Virus record (IMG/VR): IMGVR_UViG_3300010367_000229
Coordinates: 1 to 38,288 of that record
Direction: 5' to 3' (one strand)
Source: a virus
DNA length: 38,288 nt
Shown in pieces: positions 31,929 to 38,288 of this stretch. Position numbers and translations under genes: made by a program. Under the pieces are notes generated by a model. That model saw nothing but the letters and a program-made list of their open reading frames with translations. It had not been told where the DNA came from and made no database searches. How positions within the stretch are numbered: the stretch's first letter is position 1; every line of letters begins with the position of its first letter.

Positions 31929-33497
31929 TTAATAACCAGTTACGGTATTTTGCGGAGTATACTCATAAGTATAATTCGCATAATCTTCAGCAGACTCAGC
32001 TAGAGGGAAAGTTACCCCTAATTCTTCATCTTTAATTCTTGCCAAAGCATCCAACATATCATCATGCGCACACGTTGGAAATTGATTATATTCTTCCTTT
32101 ACGAAAATATCAACTAGATTTTCATACTTACCTTCATAATTTTGTTTCATTAATGAATGAGGTAAAAAGATTCTACCCTGCTCAAAATCAGGAATTAATC
32201 TTTTTATTCTTTCTTCTTTTTTTAATTTTCCTCCCAAAGCTTTTATTTTAAAGTGATAATTAAGCTGGTCCATTCTATATTGAATGTGCTCAATATCAGC
32301 CTGCATGCTGTACTGCTCGTATCCTACGATGAGCGGTTTATATTTTGCTACTAACCTAAATAAAGTCTCGGTACGCTGAGTTAGAGATAATCTGTCGCGT
32401 ATTATGTCGCGTACATAATAATTGTCATCACTCGAGCAGGCGATAACCCACATTACGGTGTAATCAGAGTCTTTTTTTAATGAACTGGCAGGGTCAACAG
32501 TAATATATACATTAGCCTTACCCTTATTATTAAATTCAGCATATTGTAGCCAGCTCCACCTAAAACTTATAAGTGACTCTAATATAGGATTTAACAGCAT
32601 TTGGGTAGCAAAAGTATTAGGCCCCATATCCAGTCGTTTCTTTTTTAAAGCCTCATGACTTAAAAATACTGACACTCCATCTGCCTGTCCGTTATTGGTA
32701 GCTGCATGAATACGGGGAGCTGCCGATTGACGTTCTAATATGGTTTGATAGCAGTCATTAAAATGATAACGGGTACCAACATAACGTACAATGCCCTTAT
32801 TCGTGCCCAAGTTAGTCGACATCTCCCAAGCGATACGAGTTTTCTTAATCATCTCAGAACTCTGAACATAATCCAAAGTCACCATATCATCATAAACGCG
32901 CAAGAAGAAGTGTTTCCCGGTCGGTTGAGCATCCACTAGTCCCCACGCTTCTAATGTTGATTCTTTAGGATTTGATCTACGTTTTACAACAATCCCGTCG
33001 TCTTCGCTCCATTTAGGGGCATCATTAGTATTGTCCCAGAATATATCAGGGAAAAGTTGTTTTAATACACCATTTGTTTCAAATTCTACTTTGATTTGAC
33101 GTAAAAAGCCTTTAGCGAGGGGCCTAGTAGCAGAAAATATGCCAATGGTTACTTCTCTACCTTCCCATTCTATTAATGGTTCTTCGCCATGAGAAGCTAA
33201 TATATCTTGGATGGATTTAGCAAATGTAATTATTGTGCTTTTATAGTGATCTCGGGCCCATAAATCAAGATGTCCATTAGGGCTTTCCTCAACTTCTTTG
33301 GATCGATTTAATAACCATTGATTAGCAACATCTCTACGATTAAGTACAAACCACAACAAAAAATATAGATCAGTACGTGCTAGTCTACGATAGATTGGTA
33401 TTTTTTCGGCTTCGGGAAGTTGACGAAGCTTAAATAAGGCTGCTTCATAACCCCCAACTGTATTTACATGCCGTAATGGTGACGGCGTTAAATTCAT
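31929..33497 (-). CDS. terL: large terminase subunit, 522 aa
   Basis: Two-domain packaging motor. The ATPase carries the P-loop-like WARDHYKSTIIT (residues 80-91) and Walker B VYDD (201-204). The RNase H-like nuclease carries VDPAS (Asp 335), the YEQ motif (Glu 394) and DDMLDALAR (Asp 479/480). It translocates and cuts the concatemer into the prohead. The ATG at 33497 lies 25 nt downstream of the tRNA-like element at 33523-33567. It starts the packaging-morphogenesis transcript. Confidence 0.9.
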   Translation of the reverse strand: MNLTPSPLRHVNTVGGYEAALFKLRQLPEAEKIPIYRRLARTDLYFLLWFVLNRRDVANQWLLNRSKEVEESPNGHLDLWARDHYKSTIITFAKSIQDILASHGEEPLIEWEGREVTIGIFSATRPLAKGFLRQIKVEFETNGVLKQLFPDIFWDNTNDAPKWSEDDGIVVKRRSNPKESTLEAWGLVDAQPTGKHFFLRVYDDMVTLDYVQSSEMIKKTRIAWEMSTNLGTNKGIVRYVGTRYHFNDCYQTILERQSAAPRIHAATNNGQADGVSVFLSHEALKKKRLDMGPNTFATQMLLNPILESLISFRWSWLQYAEFNNKGKANVYITVDPASSLKKDSDYTVMWVIACSSDDNYYVRDIIRDRLSLTQRTETLFRLVAKYKPLIVGYEQYSMQADIEHIQYRMDQLNYHFKIKALGGKLKKEERIKRLIPDFEQGRIFLPHSLMKQNYEGKYENLVDIFVKEEYNQFPTCAHDDMLDALARIKDEELGVTFPLAESAEDYANYTYEYTPQNTVTGY

Positions 33498-33522
33498 GTG
33501 GTTTGTTTTATAGTTGATATAT

Positions 33523-33567
33523 TGGTAGCAGAAGTAGGAATCGAACCTACGACTGCTCTATCCTGCA
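33523..33567 (-). ncRNA. tRNA-like remnant 1 (acceptor + T arm, no anticodon arm, CCA)
   Basis: 45 nt on the minus strand. It has a perfect T arm (GTAGG TTCGATT CCTAC at 33534-33550), a following acceptor strand TTCTGCT and an encoded A-CCA end at 33523-33526. The 5' strand TGCAGGA (33561-33567) pairs with the acceptor at 6 of 7 positions including one G-U. Between them only TA GAGC AGTC remains, so there is no anticodon arm and no complete D arm. It starts 11 nt after the RNA ligase stop and ends 25 nt before the terminase ATG. It may be a decayed tRNA 3' half, a phage attachment core or a minihelix used for RNA processing. Confidence 0.65.
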
Positions 33568-33578
33568 ATAATATAGAT

Positions 33579-34643
33579 TTATTTTTCTCTCAATAAATAT
33601 TCATTAGATATTACTTTAAAACTGATTATTTTACCATTCACATAACTACAGCTTTTTAGTACAATTCCTTCTCTACAATCAGAATTCAAACTTGGACCTT
33701 CTGCAAATTTTAATAAATCTTCAATAGAATCATATTCTAATATACGAGTTAACGAATTATCATCTCTGCCAATTCCAATTTTAGGAATTCGTAAATAATC
33801 TTCTTTTGGTTGGAAATTAAAAATACTACAAACTATTCCATTTCGGACCAAAGGTAATATATAACCTTGATTATCTATATCCCAAACATCGAACACGTAA
33901 AATTCATGTCCTTTAATATTTTCTGGATTGTTCTGTATTCTTTCACCTATTATCTCTCCCTGAATTGCAATATTTCTTCCATATTTTTTTAGTGATTCAA
34001 ATATATTATACTGCTTTTCTATTTTGTGATAAACGCTATCGCCTTCTGGCTTTAATTTAAAATTTCGTGTACATAATCCAACTTCTCCGTCGTTATAGAA
34101 ATAAGTGGCGGATGTCCCATCTAATTTTAGGGTGGTTTCAAATAATATATGTGAATATAACTCTTTATATTTATGCCAGACATTTTGCATTCTAACTTGA
34201 TCAGTTTTGGGTATAAAATGCGGGAAATTACAAACACCTTGGGCTTTAAGTATGGTGGGTATAGGAACTTCGTATTTAATGATACTTAATAGATCAGTTA
34301 TATCATCATCTATTTGCCACTCCTTATTTTTTAATTCCTCAAATTCATTAATGGGCAAAAGTAATCCCTGGCTAAGTTGGCCTCTTAGTCTTATTGTTCT
34401 AATTCTAAAGCCTTCTTTATCTTGATCTTGTAATTTTTTATAGCAACCTTTACGCAAAAATTCAAATTCAGGACGAATGGGTAGAAAAGAATCTATTTCA
34501 CAAAACACACATAATTGATCTTGCTTAAATGCTCCTTTTTTTATAATAATATCCCACCCCAATACTGTAGCTATTTCTAGACTATCTGCATTAGGATGTT
34601 CTTTGATTTCGAGGATTTTTTGAATACTAGCTAATTTTCTCAT
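33579..34643 (-). CDS. RNA ligase with N-terminal OB-like domain, 354 aa
   Basis: N-terminal region with IEIxxxP(N/G)AD-type pattern (KILEIKEHPNADSLEIATVL), as in the TIGR02306-type RNA ligases. The nucleotidyltransferase core follows: motif I KLDGTSAT (Lys 173 receives AMP), motif III-like QGEIIGERI (228-236), motif IV REGIVLK (324-330) and motif V SFKVIS (341-346). It seals RNA 3'-OH/5'-P nicks and is often used by phages to repair tRNAs cut by host anticodon nucleases. It lies directly upstream of tRNA-like remnant 1. The RNA substrate is not evident from sequence. Confidence 0.88.
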   Translation of the reverse strand: MRKLASIQKILEIKEHPNADSLEIATVLGWDIIIKKGAFKQDQLCVFCEIDSFLPIRPEFEFLRKGCYKKLQDQDKEGFRIRTIRLRGQLSQGLLLPINEFEELKNKEWQIDDDITDLLSIIKYEVPIPTILKAQGVCNFPHFIPKTDQVRMQNVWHKYKELYSHILFETTLKLDGTSATYFYNDGEVGLCTRNFKLKPEGDSVYHKIEKQYNIFESLKKYGRNIAIQGEIIGERIQNNPENIKGHEFYVFDVWDIDNQGYILPLVRNGIVCSIFNFQPKEDYLRIPKIGIGRDDNSLTRILEYDSIEDLLKFAEGPSLNSDCREGIVLKSCSYVNGKIISFKVISNEYLLREK

Positions 34644-34655
34644 TCATTTCTCTGT

Positions 34656-34889
34656 TTAATATTTTGCTATTTTTTTAACTAAGTCTCTAAATATTATAGC
34701 TTCTTCATAAGTTAGATTACCAAAAGGCCAATCAAAATAAATATGGATTGGCTTATTGGAATCTCCTGTATTTGTAAAGTATCCTTCTATATTTTTATCA
34801 TCCCATAGATATTCCATGTTGGAAGTATCTATAATTAGATAATCATGGTCATGATTCAATCGTCCTATTCCAAAACACTTAGCTTTCAT
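34656..34889 (-). CDS. hypothetical protein, 77 aa
   Basis: Mixed alpha/beta protein (MKAKCFGIGRLNHDHDYLII). Its ATG overlaps the TAG stop of the next upstream gene (34886-35263) and it ends 12 nt before the RNA ligase, so all are probably coexpressed. No recognised motif. Confidence 0.6.
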   Translation of the reverse strand: MKAKCFGIGRLNHDHDYLIIDTSNMEYLWDDKNIEGYFTNTGDSNKPIHIYFDWPFGNLTYEEAIIFRDLVKKIAKY

Positions 34890-35263
34890 TCTACTATTTC
34901 CTTTATTTTATTATCAATTGCGTCCCCATTTAAAGTTTTCGGCCCTAAATATTCATCTATTTTCTGATCTATATTTTGAATTGTTAAATTAATCATTGGC
35001 TGACTTATATCTTTCTGTTTATTAAATTCTATTCTACTCAGGAACATATCTATAGCTTTTAGTCTTGTCTCTTCCCGCTCACCAAACAAGCATATTTTAT
35101 AAAACTCATCTGAGATACGCTCTATTCTACTTATCCCTCGCATTTCGGGATCTAGCTCTTGCACCCATTCTCGCAGAAAATCGCTAGCTGCTTCAGCTTT
35201 AATGCGTTTTGTTATATTATTATTTACTTTATCAATAATAATATCTCTATTGGACATGTTCAA
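34886..35263 (-). CDS. hypothetical protein, 125 aa (small-terminase candidate)
   Basis: Charged helical protein with a central SRIERISDEFYKICLFGERE and later ETRLKAIDMFLSRIEFNKQK, then an Ile-rich C-terminus (IQNIDQKIDEYLGPKTLN). The first part (ITKRIKAEAASDFLREW) could be a DNA-binding helix set. The TerS position, upstream of terminase but separated by RNA ligase, and the size would fit, but nothing specific proves it. Alternative: a regulator. Low confidence in function. Confidence 0.4.
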   Translation of the reverse strand: MNMSNRDIIIDKVNNNITKRIKAEAASDFLREWVQELDPEMRGISRIERISDEFYKICLFGEREETRLKAIDMFLSRIEFNKQKDISQPMINLTIQNIDQKIDEYLGPKTLNGDAIDNKIKEIVE

Positions 35264-35468
35264 CCTCGTATTCTAACTTACCCAGGTATCGAGCGGGTTG
35301 CTTATACTGAATTTTCTTCAAATCATATTTTGGATTTTCTTCTATTTCAATATTATGTACCTTAATTAGGGCGATATCTGCTTCTTTATGAATGTTAGAA
35401 ATATCCTTACCTATCTGATAATAGATGGATTTGAGACTATCTCCATAATAATGTATTTTTTGGGGCAT
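35247..35468 (-). CDS. hypothetical protein, 73 aa
   Basis: Short charged protein starting MPQKIHYYGDSLKSIYYQIG. It overlaps the next gene by 17 nt and opens the leftward unit whose upstream region is the 35469-35947 intergenic region. Nothing more can be said about function. Confidence 0.55.
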   Translation of the reverse strand: MPQKIHYYGDSLKSIYYQIGKDISNIHKEADIALIKVHNIEIEENPKYDLKKIQYKQPARYLGKLEYEVEHVQ

Positions 35469-35947
35469 GTTAATTCTTATTAAGCTTGGCTAAGCCTAGG
35501 AAAAAACTTAGCCAAGCAGGATTTATATCATGATGCAATAATATAATTAGCTATTAATTCTAATTAAGCAATAAATTTTTGACGGGCTATTATTAGATAA
35601 ATACTGGCGTTGAAGATATTTGTTTAATGAAAATTAATAAATTTATTGTATTTTATTAATTAATAATCATTATTTGATGTAGTGAACTTACAGCAAATTA
35701 TACACATTTTTTGGAAAATAAAAGTACTAGTTCACTGTACCCAGGCGATAATAGGTATTCTGTTTAAAAAATTAACTAATCTATGCATGACTTCTATAAT
35801 AGTTTCTTTGATGCTGTATTAAAAGAAGGTAGCATTAATATCTGGTGCATCTGCTACTATTATCAAATCCGTACTAAATGGTTCTGTATCCCCACTTCAA
35901 GTAATGTTAGATACATTACTTAGTAATCGCTATAAAGATATCTCATT
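35469..35947. other. intergenic region with inverted repeats and a frameshifted coding remnant
   Basis: 479 nt between the leftward gene at 35468 and the rightward gene at 35948. It holds an 11-bp inverted repeat (35484-35494 with 35507-35517, GCTTGGCTAAG...CTTAGCCAAGC, 12-nt centre), a second 8-bp inverted repeat (AGTGAACT 35680-35687 with AGTTCACT 35729-35736) and the possible frameshifted gene at 35783-35963. The hairpins lie upstream of both divergent units and may be operators or a shared regulatory region. I see no clear promoter hexamers; a TTGACG at 35579-35584 lacks a good -10. Confidence 0.45.
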
Positions 35948-35963
35948 ATGTCAAGTATTGTAA
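35783..35963 (+). pseudogene. frameshifted small phage gene
   Basis: ATG 35783 begins MHDFYNSFFDAVLKEGSINI but runs out of frame; a +1 shift leads into GASATIIKSVLNGSVSPLQV, then LDTLLSNRYKDISLCQVL and TAA 35961-35963. The second part looks like authentic protein with a late terminus overlapping the next ATG (35948). A single insertion or deletion around 35840 would restore a normal gene of about 60 residues. It could be a sequencing error or real decay. Confidence 0.4.
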
Positions 35964-36538
35964 CCCTACCTTCCGCCAGTGAAAATGCTGTAACTAATCA
36001 ACAGAAATTTACTCAAAGTTGGTTTATGTTTCTTCAAGATATATGGCGAGCAGTACGCCGTAATCTAGGAATAAAACTTGGAGGAACTGTTAATATTAAT
36101 ACTGCCGCCATATATAATACTGGGACAGTAGAGAGCGATCTAATGACGTATGATATAGGAGCTAATACTCTCGTGAATAATGGTGACTATATTGAAGTGG
36201 TCGCATGGGGAACGTTGGCGGATAATAATAATCAAAAAATGATTAAATTGTGGTGGGGAGACCAGATAATATATGATACCGATTCTAATGTGGCTAATGG
36301 GGGCACGTGGCAGTTTAAGGCCACTATTATTAGAATTAACGATGATACTCAAGAGATCTGTACAGAGATGTTATCTAATTGTCCTGAGCTTCAAGATGAT
36401 GGAAATTATCCAGTTATACGGGAATTGGGAGAGGAAGATCTTACTCTTCCTATTACCATAAAATGTACTGGAGAAGGAGAGGAGGACAATGATATTATTC
36501 AGTTAGCTATGATTGTTAAATTATTTCCATATAATTAG
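35948..36538 (+). CDS. phage virion-type protein, 196 aa
   Basis: N-terminus MSSIVTLPSASENAVTNQQK, then FTQSWFMFLQDIWRAVRRNL, a recognisable head/tail-associated phage start. A beta domain follows (TVNINTAAIYNTGTVESDLM; MIKLWWGDQIIYDTDSNVAN; LTLPITIKCTGEGEEDNDII). It resembles a widespread small virion protein of unknown precise location. On the plus strand here, separated from the leftward virion module, which is odd and suggests rearrangement. A shortened similar N-terminus occurs at 14432-14518. Confidence 0.65.
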   Translation: MSSIVTLPSASENAVTNQQKFTQSWFMFLQDIWRAVRRNLGIKLGGTVNINTAAIYNTGTVESDLMTYDIGANTLVNNGDYIEVVAWGTLADNNNQKMIKLWWGDQIIYDTDSNVANGGTWQFKATIIRINDDTQEICTEMLSNCPELQDDGNYPVIRELGEEDLTLPITIKCTGEGEEDNDIIQLAMIVKLFPYN

Positions 36539-36552
36539 CAGAAAAAATTCAC

Positions 36553-36840
36553 TCAAACTCTTAAATCTAGTATAGCGTGAAATTGAACATCTTTTTGTGC
36601 TAATCTTATGGCAGATAAGAGATTGTTGTAAACCTTATCAAAATCTTCTATCAAAAACTGAAGCTTTTCTTTAGGTTCGTACTCAAAAAAATCCATACAT
36701 TTTCCACCTGCAAGATTAATACTAAAATAGCGCGAAAAATAGCTATTTTCTTTTTCATAAACAATATGTGTGATTAAATCTAAATTAATTTGTATACTTG
36801 CCCCGACATAATTAGAAGGAAAGATTTCTACAAAGTGCAT
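36553..36840 (-). CDS. hypothetical protein, 95 aa
   Basis: Acidic mixed protein (MHFVEIFPSNYVGASIQINL), possibly a small alpha/beta fold; it converges on the preceding plus-strand gene with a 14-nt gap. It lies about 150 nt downstream of tRNA-like remnant 2 and its long hairpin. No motif. Confidence 0.55.
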   Translation of the reverse strand: MHFVEIFPSNYVGASIQINLDLITHIVYEKENSYFSRYFSINLAGGKCMDFFEYEPKEKLQFLIEDFDKVYNNLLSAIRLAQKDVQFHAILDLRV

Positions 36841-36909
36841 TTATAATTTATATATAATATTGATATTTATTGTAATTAGACATTTTCCCGCAATTATAAC
36901 AATCTTATC

Positions 36910-36982
36910 CCCTATCATGCTATCAGCATTGCAGGCCTTAAACTCATAATGTCCAAAAGAGTTACTTTCTTGAATGATAGGG
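36910..36982 (-). repeat. 9-bp inverted repeat after the tRNA-like element
   Basis: Perfect arms CCCTATCAT (36910-36918) and ATGATAGGG (36974-36982) enclose 55 nt. The right arm lies 5 nt beyond the CCA end of tRNA-like remnant 2, so on the minus strand a large stem-loop follows the tRNA-like RNA. It may protect or process the RNA, or be an operator ahead of the 36840 gene. There is no T run, so it is not a typical terminator. Confidence 0.5.
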
Positions 36983-36987
36983 TGTTC

Positions 36988-37049
36988 TGGTCAGAATAGG
37001 AAGAATCGAACTCCAAACCATACGCTCTACCCAATTGAGCTATATTCTG
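36988..37049 (-). ncRNA. tRNA-like remnant 2 (acceptor, D arm, T arm, CCA; no anticodon arm)
   Basis: 62 nt on the minus strand with a perfect 7-bp acceptor stem (CAGAATA/TATTCTG), TA linker, 4-bp D arm (GCTC AATTGGGTA GAGC), T arm (TGGAG TTCGATT CTTCC, one mismatch and one G-U) and A-CCA end at 36988-36991. Only GTATGGTT lies between the D and T arms; the anticodon stem-loop and most of the variable region are missing. It starts 3 nt after the stop of the 94-aa gene. The complete acceptor pairing suggests selection rather than random decay. Confidence 0.7.
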
Positions 37050-37052
37050 TAA

Positions 37053-37337
37053 TTATAATTCTTCTTCCGTTTTTTCTATATTAGATTCATGATTGCAAGA
37101 ATCAATATACTTTTTGATAGCGGATGGCATTTCATAATTTACATGTTTCCGCCAATAGCTTTTTATAAAATCAGCATTCTGTTCATTAGAAAAATTTACA
37201 AAATATTTATCCCAAATAAATGAAAATTCTTCAAAATCTATCATCTTTGACATTTCATCTATATATTTAGTAAAATGATATTTTACATAGCCATAATCAT
37301 TTGGAGCTATATCTAATATTTCGATCAATTCTTTCAT
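37053..37337 (-). CDS. hypothetical protein, 94 aa
   Basis: Helical, acidic, aromatic-rich protein starting MKELIEILDIAPNDYGYVKY and ending IEKTEEEL. It ends 3 nt upstream of tRNA-like remnant 2. No motif. It may be cotranscribed with the HTH-like gene upstream. Confidence 0.55.
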   Translation of the reverse strand: MKELIEILDIAPNDYGYVKYHFTKYIDEMSKMIDFEEFSFIWDKYFVNFSNEQNADFIKSYWRKHVNYEMPSAIKKYIDSCNHESNIEKTEEEL

Positions 37338-37415
37338 ATTTACAAATTAGTTATTTTCATTCCACATTATTGATTATTATATTTAATTTTTTCCCTCATA
37401 TAATTAAAGAATCAG

Positions 37416-37739
37416 CTATAGTACATCATCTTTAATTTCTTGATGCCATTGGCGTAAGACATCTTGTATAATATCAATTGTCTGATTTGAGATAATCTTA
37501 GCTTTTTTTAAATCACACTTTAAATTTTGATTTTCAACCTCTTTTTCTATTAGATCTTTCCAGATTCGCGGTGTCTTAATTTCCTTAACTTTGCGTGGAA
37601 ATTTAGTTAGATTTATTGATATTGTGTCTTCATTAACATATAGTTTTTTTGTTAAAGTTTTTCTCTTAGATAATTTATTTTTTTCCAGGAACGCTAGGAA
37701 TTCAAGCCTTTCCGGTTCTGTCAGATATTTGTTACTCAT
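37416..37739 (-). CDS. possible DNA-binding regulator, 107 aa
   Basis: Basic N-terminal part with SKRKTLTKKLYVNEDTISIN, then LTKFPRKVKEIKTPRIWKDL, which could be a helix-turn-helix recognising DNA. It is followed by a helical part (DVLRQWHQEIKDDVL). It starts 265 nt from the divergent ankyrin gene, and the space between holds an operator-like inverted repeat, as for autoregulated phage regulators. The HTH is only suggestive. Confidence 0.4.
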   Translation of the reverse strand: MSNKYLTEPERLEFLAFLEKNKLSKRKTLTKKLYVNEDTISINLTKFPRKVKEIKTPRIWKDLIEKEVENQNLKCDLKKAKIISNQTIDIIQDVLRQWHQEIKDDVL

Positions 37740-37792
37740 TTTTTAAATTCAAAATTAAATTGAAACACTCATTCCAATATAGGTAGACTTTC

Positions 37793-37953
37793 TTAAAAAA
37801 TCAAGTAAATTCTTTAAATTATCTCAATAACTTATATTTTTAAGTTACTTATTATTATTAATATATATTTTATTTAATGATGATTATTTTTTCTTAAAAA
37901 ATCTAAGAAAAAGTGTTGACATATAATTTTTTTAGATTTATATTTAAAAAATC
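37793..37953. repeat. three TTAAAAAATC boxes in the divergent promoter region
   Basis: The decamer TTAAAAAATC occurs at 37793-37802, 37894-37903 and 37944-37953. The middle copy is inside a 9-bp inverted repeat TTTTTCTTA / TAAGAAAAA (37888-37896 and 37904-37912), just upstream of the promoter -35; the right copy begins at the last base of its -10. They may be binding sites for the divergently encoded regulator. The region is A/T-rich, so chance repeats are possible. Confidence 0.45.
37916..37944 (+). promoter_or_regulatory. sigma70-type promoter for the ankyrin gene
   Basis: -35 TTGACA at 37916-37921 and -10 TATATT at 37939-37944 are separated by 17 nt, which is close to consensus. The ankyrin ATG lies 60 nt downstream. 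An AAAGGA-like sequence at 37995-38000 is a plausible ribosome binding site. Confidence 0.7.
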
Positions 37954-38004
37954 AAGAACAAATCAAAATAAAAAATTAATAATAACAAAAACATAAAGGA
38001 ATAT

Positions 38005-38288
38005 ATGACTGATAATATATTCGATATCTCCAACCAACTAATCACAGCTTCCAAGGAAGGCAATATCGAACAGGTAAAAGAGCTACTCTCGAATCCTCAG
38101 ATTGATGTGAATGTGCAGGATGAATATGGTGATACAGCACTGATGTGGACTGCTCGTAATGGATATAAGGAAATAGCGGAGTTACTTATCACTCATGGTG
38201 CTGATGTGAATGTGCAGGATAAAGATGGCAGGTCAGCACTGATGTGGACTGCTCGTAATGGATATAAGGAAATAGCGGAGTTACTTAT
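38005..38288 (+). CDS. ankyrin-repeat protein, 3' partial
   Basis: Starts MTDNIFDISNQLITASKEGN, then IEQVKELLSNPQIDVNVQDE, and enters 33-residue ankyrin repeats (DGRSALMWTARNGYKEIAEL, LLITHGADVNVQD). The DNA repeats every 99 nt, with a perfect 55-nt identity (38135-38189 and 38234-38288). Ankyrin proteins bind other proteins and in intracellular bacteria are common host-directed effectors. No signal peptide. Codon use and GC are higher than in the AT-rich phage genes, similar to 1-276. The gene runs off the window. Confidence 0.9.
   Translation, partial: MTDNIFDISNQLITASKEGNIEQVKELLSNPQIDVNVQDEYGDTALMWTARNGYKEIAELLITHGADVNVQDKDGRSALMWTARNGYKEIAELL

Noticed and set aside
33523-33567. Certain phage attachment site
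   Set aside because: A tRNA 3' end is typical of attP, but no integrase gene is in the window and the matching host tRNA is unknown.
36988-37049. A functional tRNA gene
   Set aside because: There is no anticodon stem-loop; only 8 nt lie between D and T arms, so it cannot decode. It is reported as tRNA-like.
1-38288. Simple circular closure by joining the two window ends
   Set aside because: The reading frame of the ankyrin gene at the right end does not continue in frame into the left partial gene, and no terminal overlap is seen. Missing repeats would be needed.

Overview
The window (38,288 bp, strongly AT-rich) reads as most of the genome of a tailed, P22-like podovirus or prophage. The virion genes lie in the classical order on the minus strand: large terminase, portal, GroES-like co-chaperonin, scaffold-like protein, capsid and decoration proteins, ejection proteins, gp4/gp10-like tail factors and tail fibres. 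No integrase, DNA polymerase, helicase or obvious phage repressor is visible. The AT-rich base composition, ankyrin repeats at the right end and two proteins ending in eukaryotic-type CaaX prenylation motifs suggest a phage of a bacterium living inside eukaryotic cells, perhaps a Rickettsiales-like endosymbiont. That host assignment is inference.

Layout. 1-276: 3' end of a more GC-rich gene that may be the tail of an ankyrin protein. 279-5701 (+): early or accessory module with an ERF single-strand annealing protein, a candidate NinB-like protein, an HTH protein, an SPFH/prohibitin-like membrane protein, a SpoU/TrmH-type RNA methyltransferase, small membrane proteins and a VRR-NUC nuclease. 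Between 2181 and 3244 three successive genes are damaged. 5691-9311 (-): M15 endolysin, a terminator, two paralogous CaaX-tailed proteins, an overlapping spanin pair, holin-like membrane proteins and a secreted protein. 9322-18973 (-): tail fibres, including a tandem duplication, and gp10/gp4-like tail factors. 19070-19495 (+): a lone membrane-protein gene on the opposite strand. 19490-33497 (-): ejection proteins, four tiny lysine-rich proteins, head genes, portal and terminase. 33523-35468 (-): a tRNA-like remnant, an RNA ligase and small genes. 35469-37739: an intergenic region with inverted repeats, a virion-type protein on the plus strand, small minus-strand genes and a second tRNA-like remnant. 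38005-end (+): the start of an ankyrin-repeat gene behind a strong sigma70-like promoter.

How it fits together. The plus-strand module would supply recombination and RNA modification. The leftward module builds the capsid, packages and ejects DNA, and lyses the cell with endolysin, spanins and a probable holin. The ankyrin gene and the CaaX proteins look like cargo acting on a eukaryotic cell rather than on the bacterium.

Most notable: (i) the CaaX-tailed paralogues at 6271-7741; (ii) two anticodon-armless, CCA-ended tRNA-like elements, each just after a stop codon and one beside an RNA ligase gene; (iii) the cluster of polybasic microproteins between capsid and ejection genes; (iv) duplicated tail fibres with a conserved leader lacking a Shine-Dalgarno sequence; (v) the right-hand contig end, which falls exactly at the end of a perfect 55-nt repeat inside the ankyrin gene.
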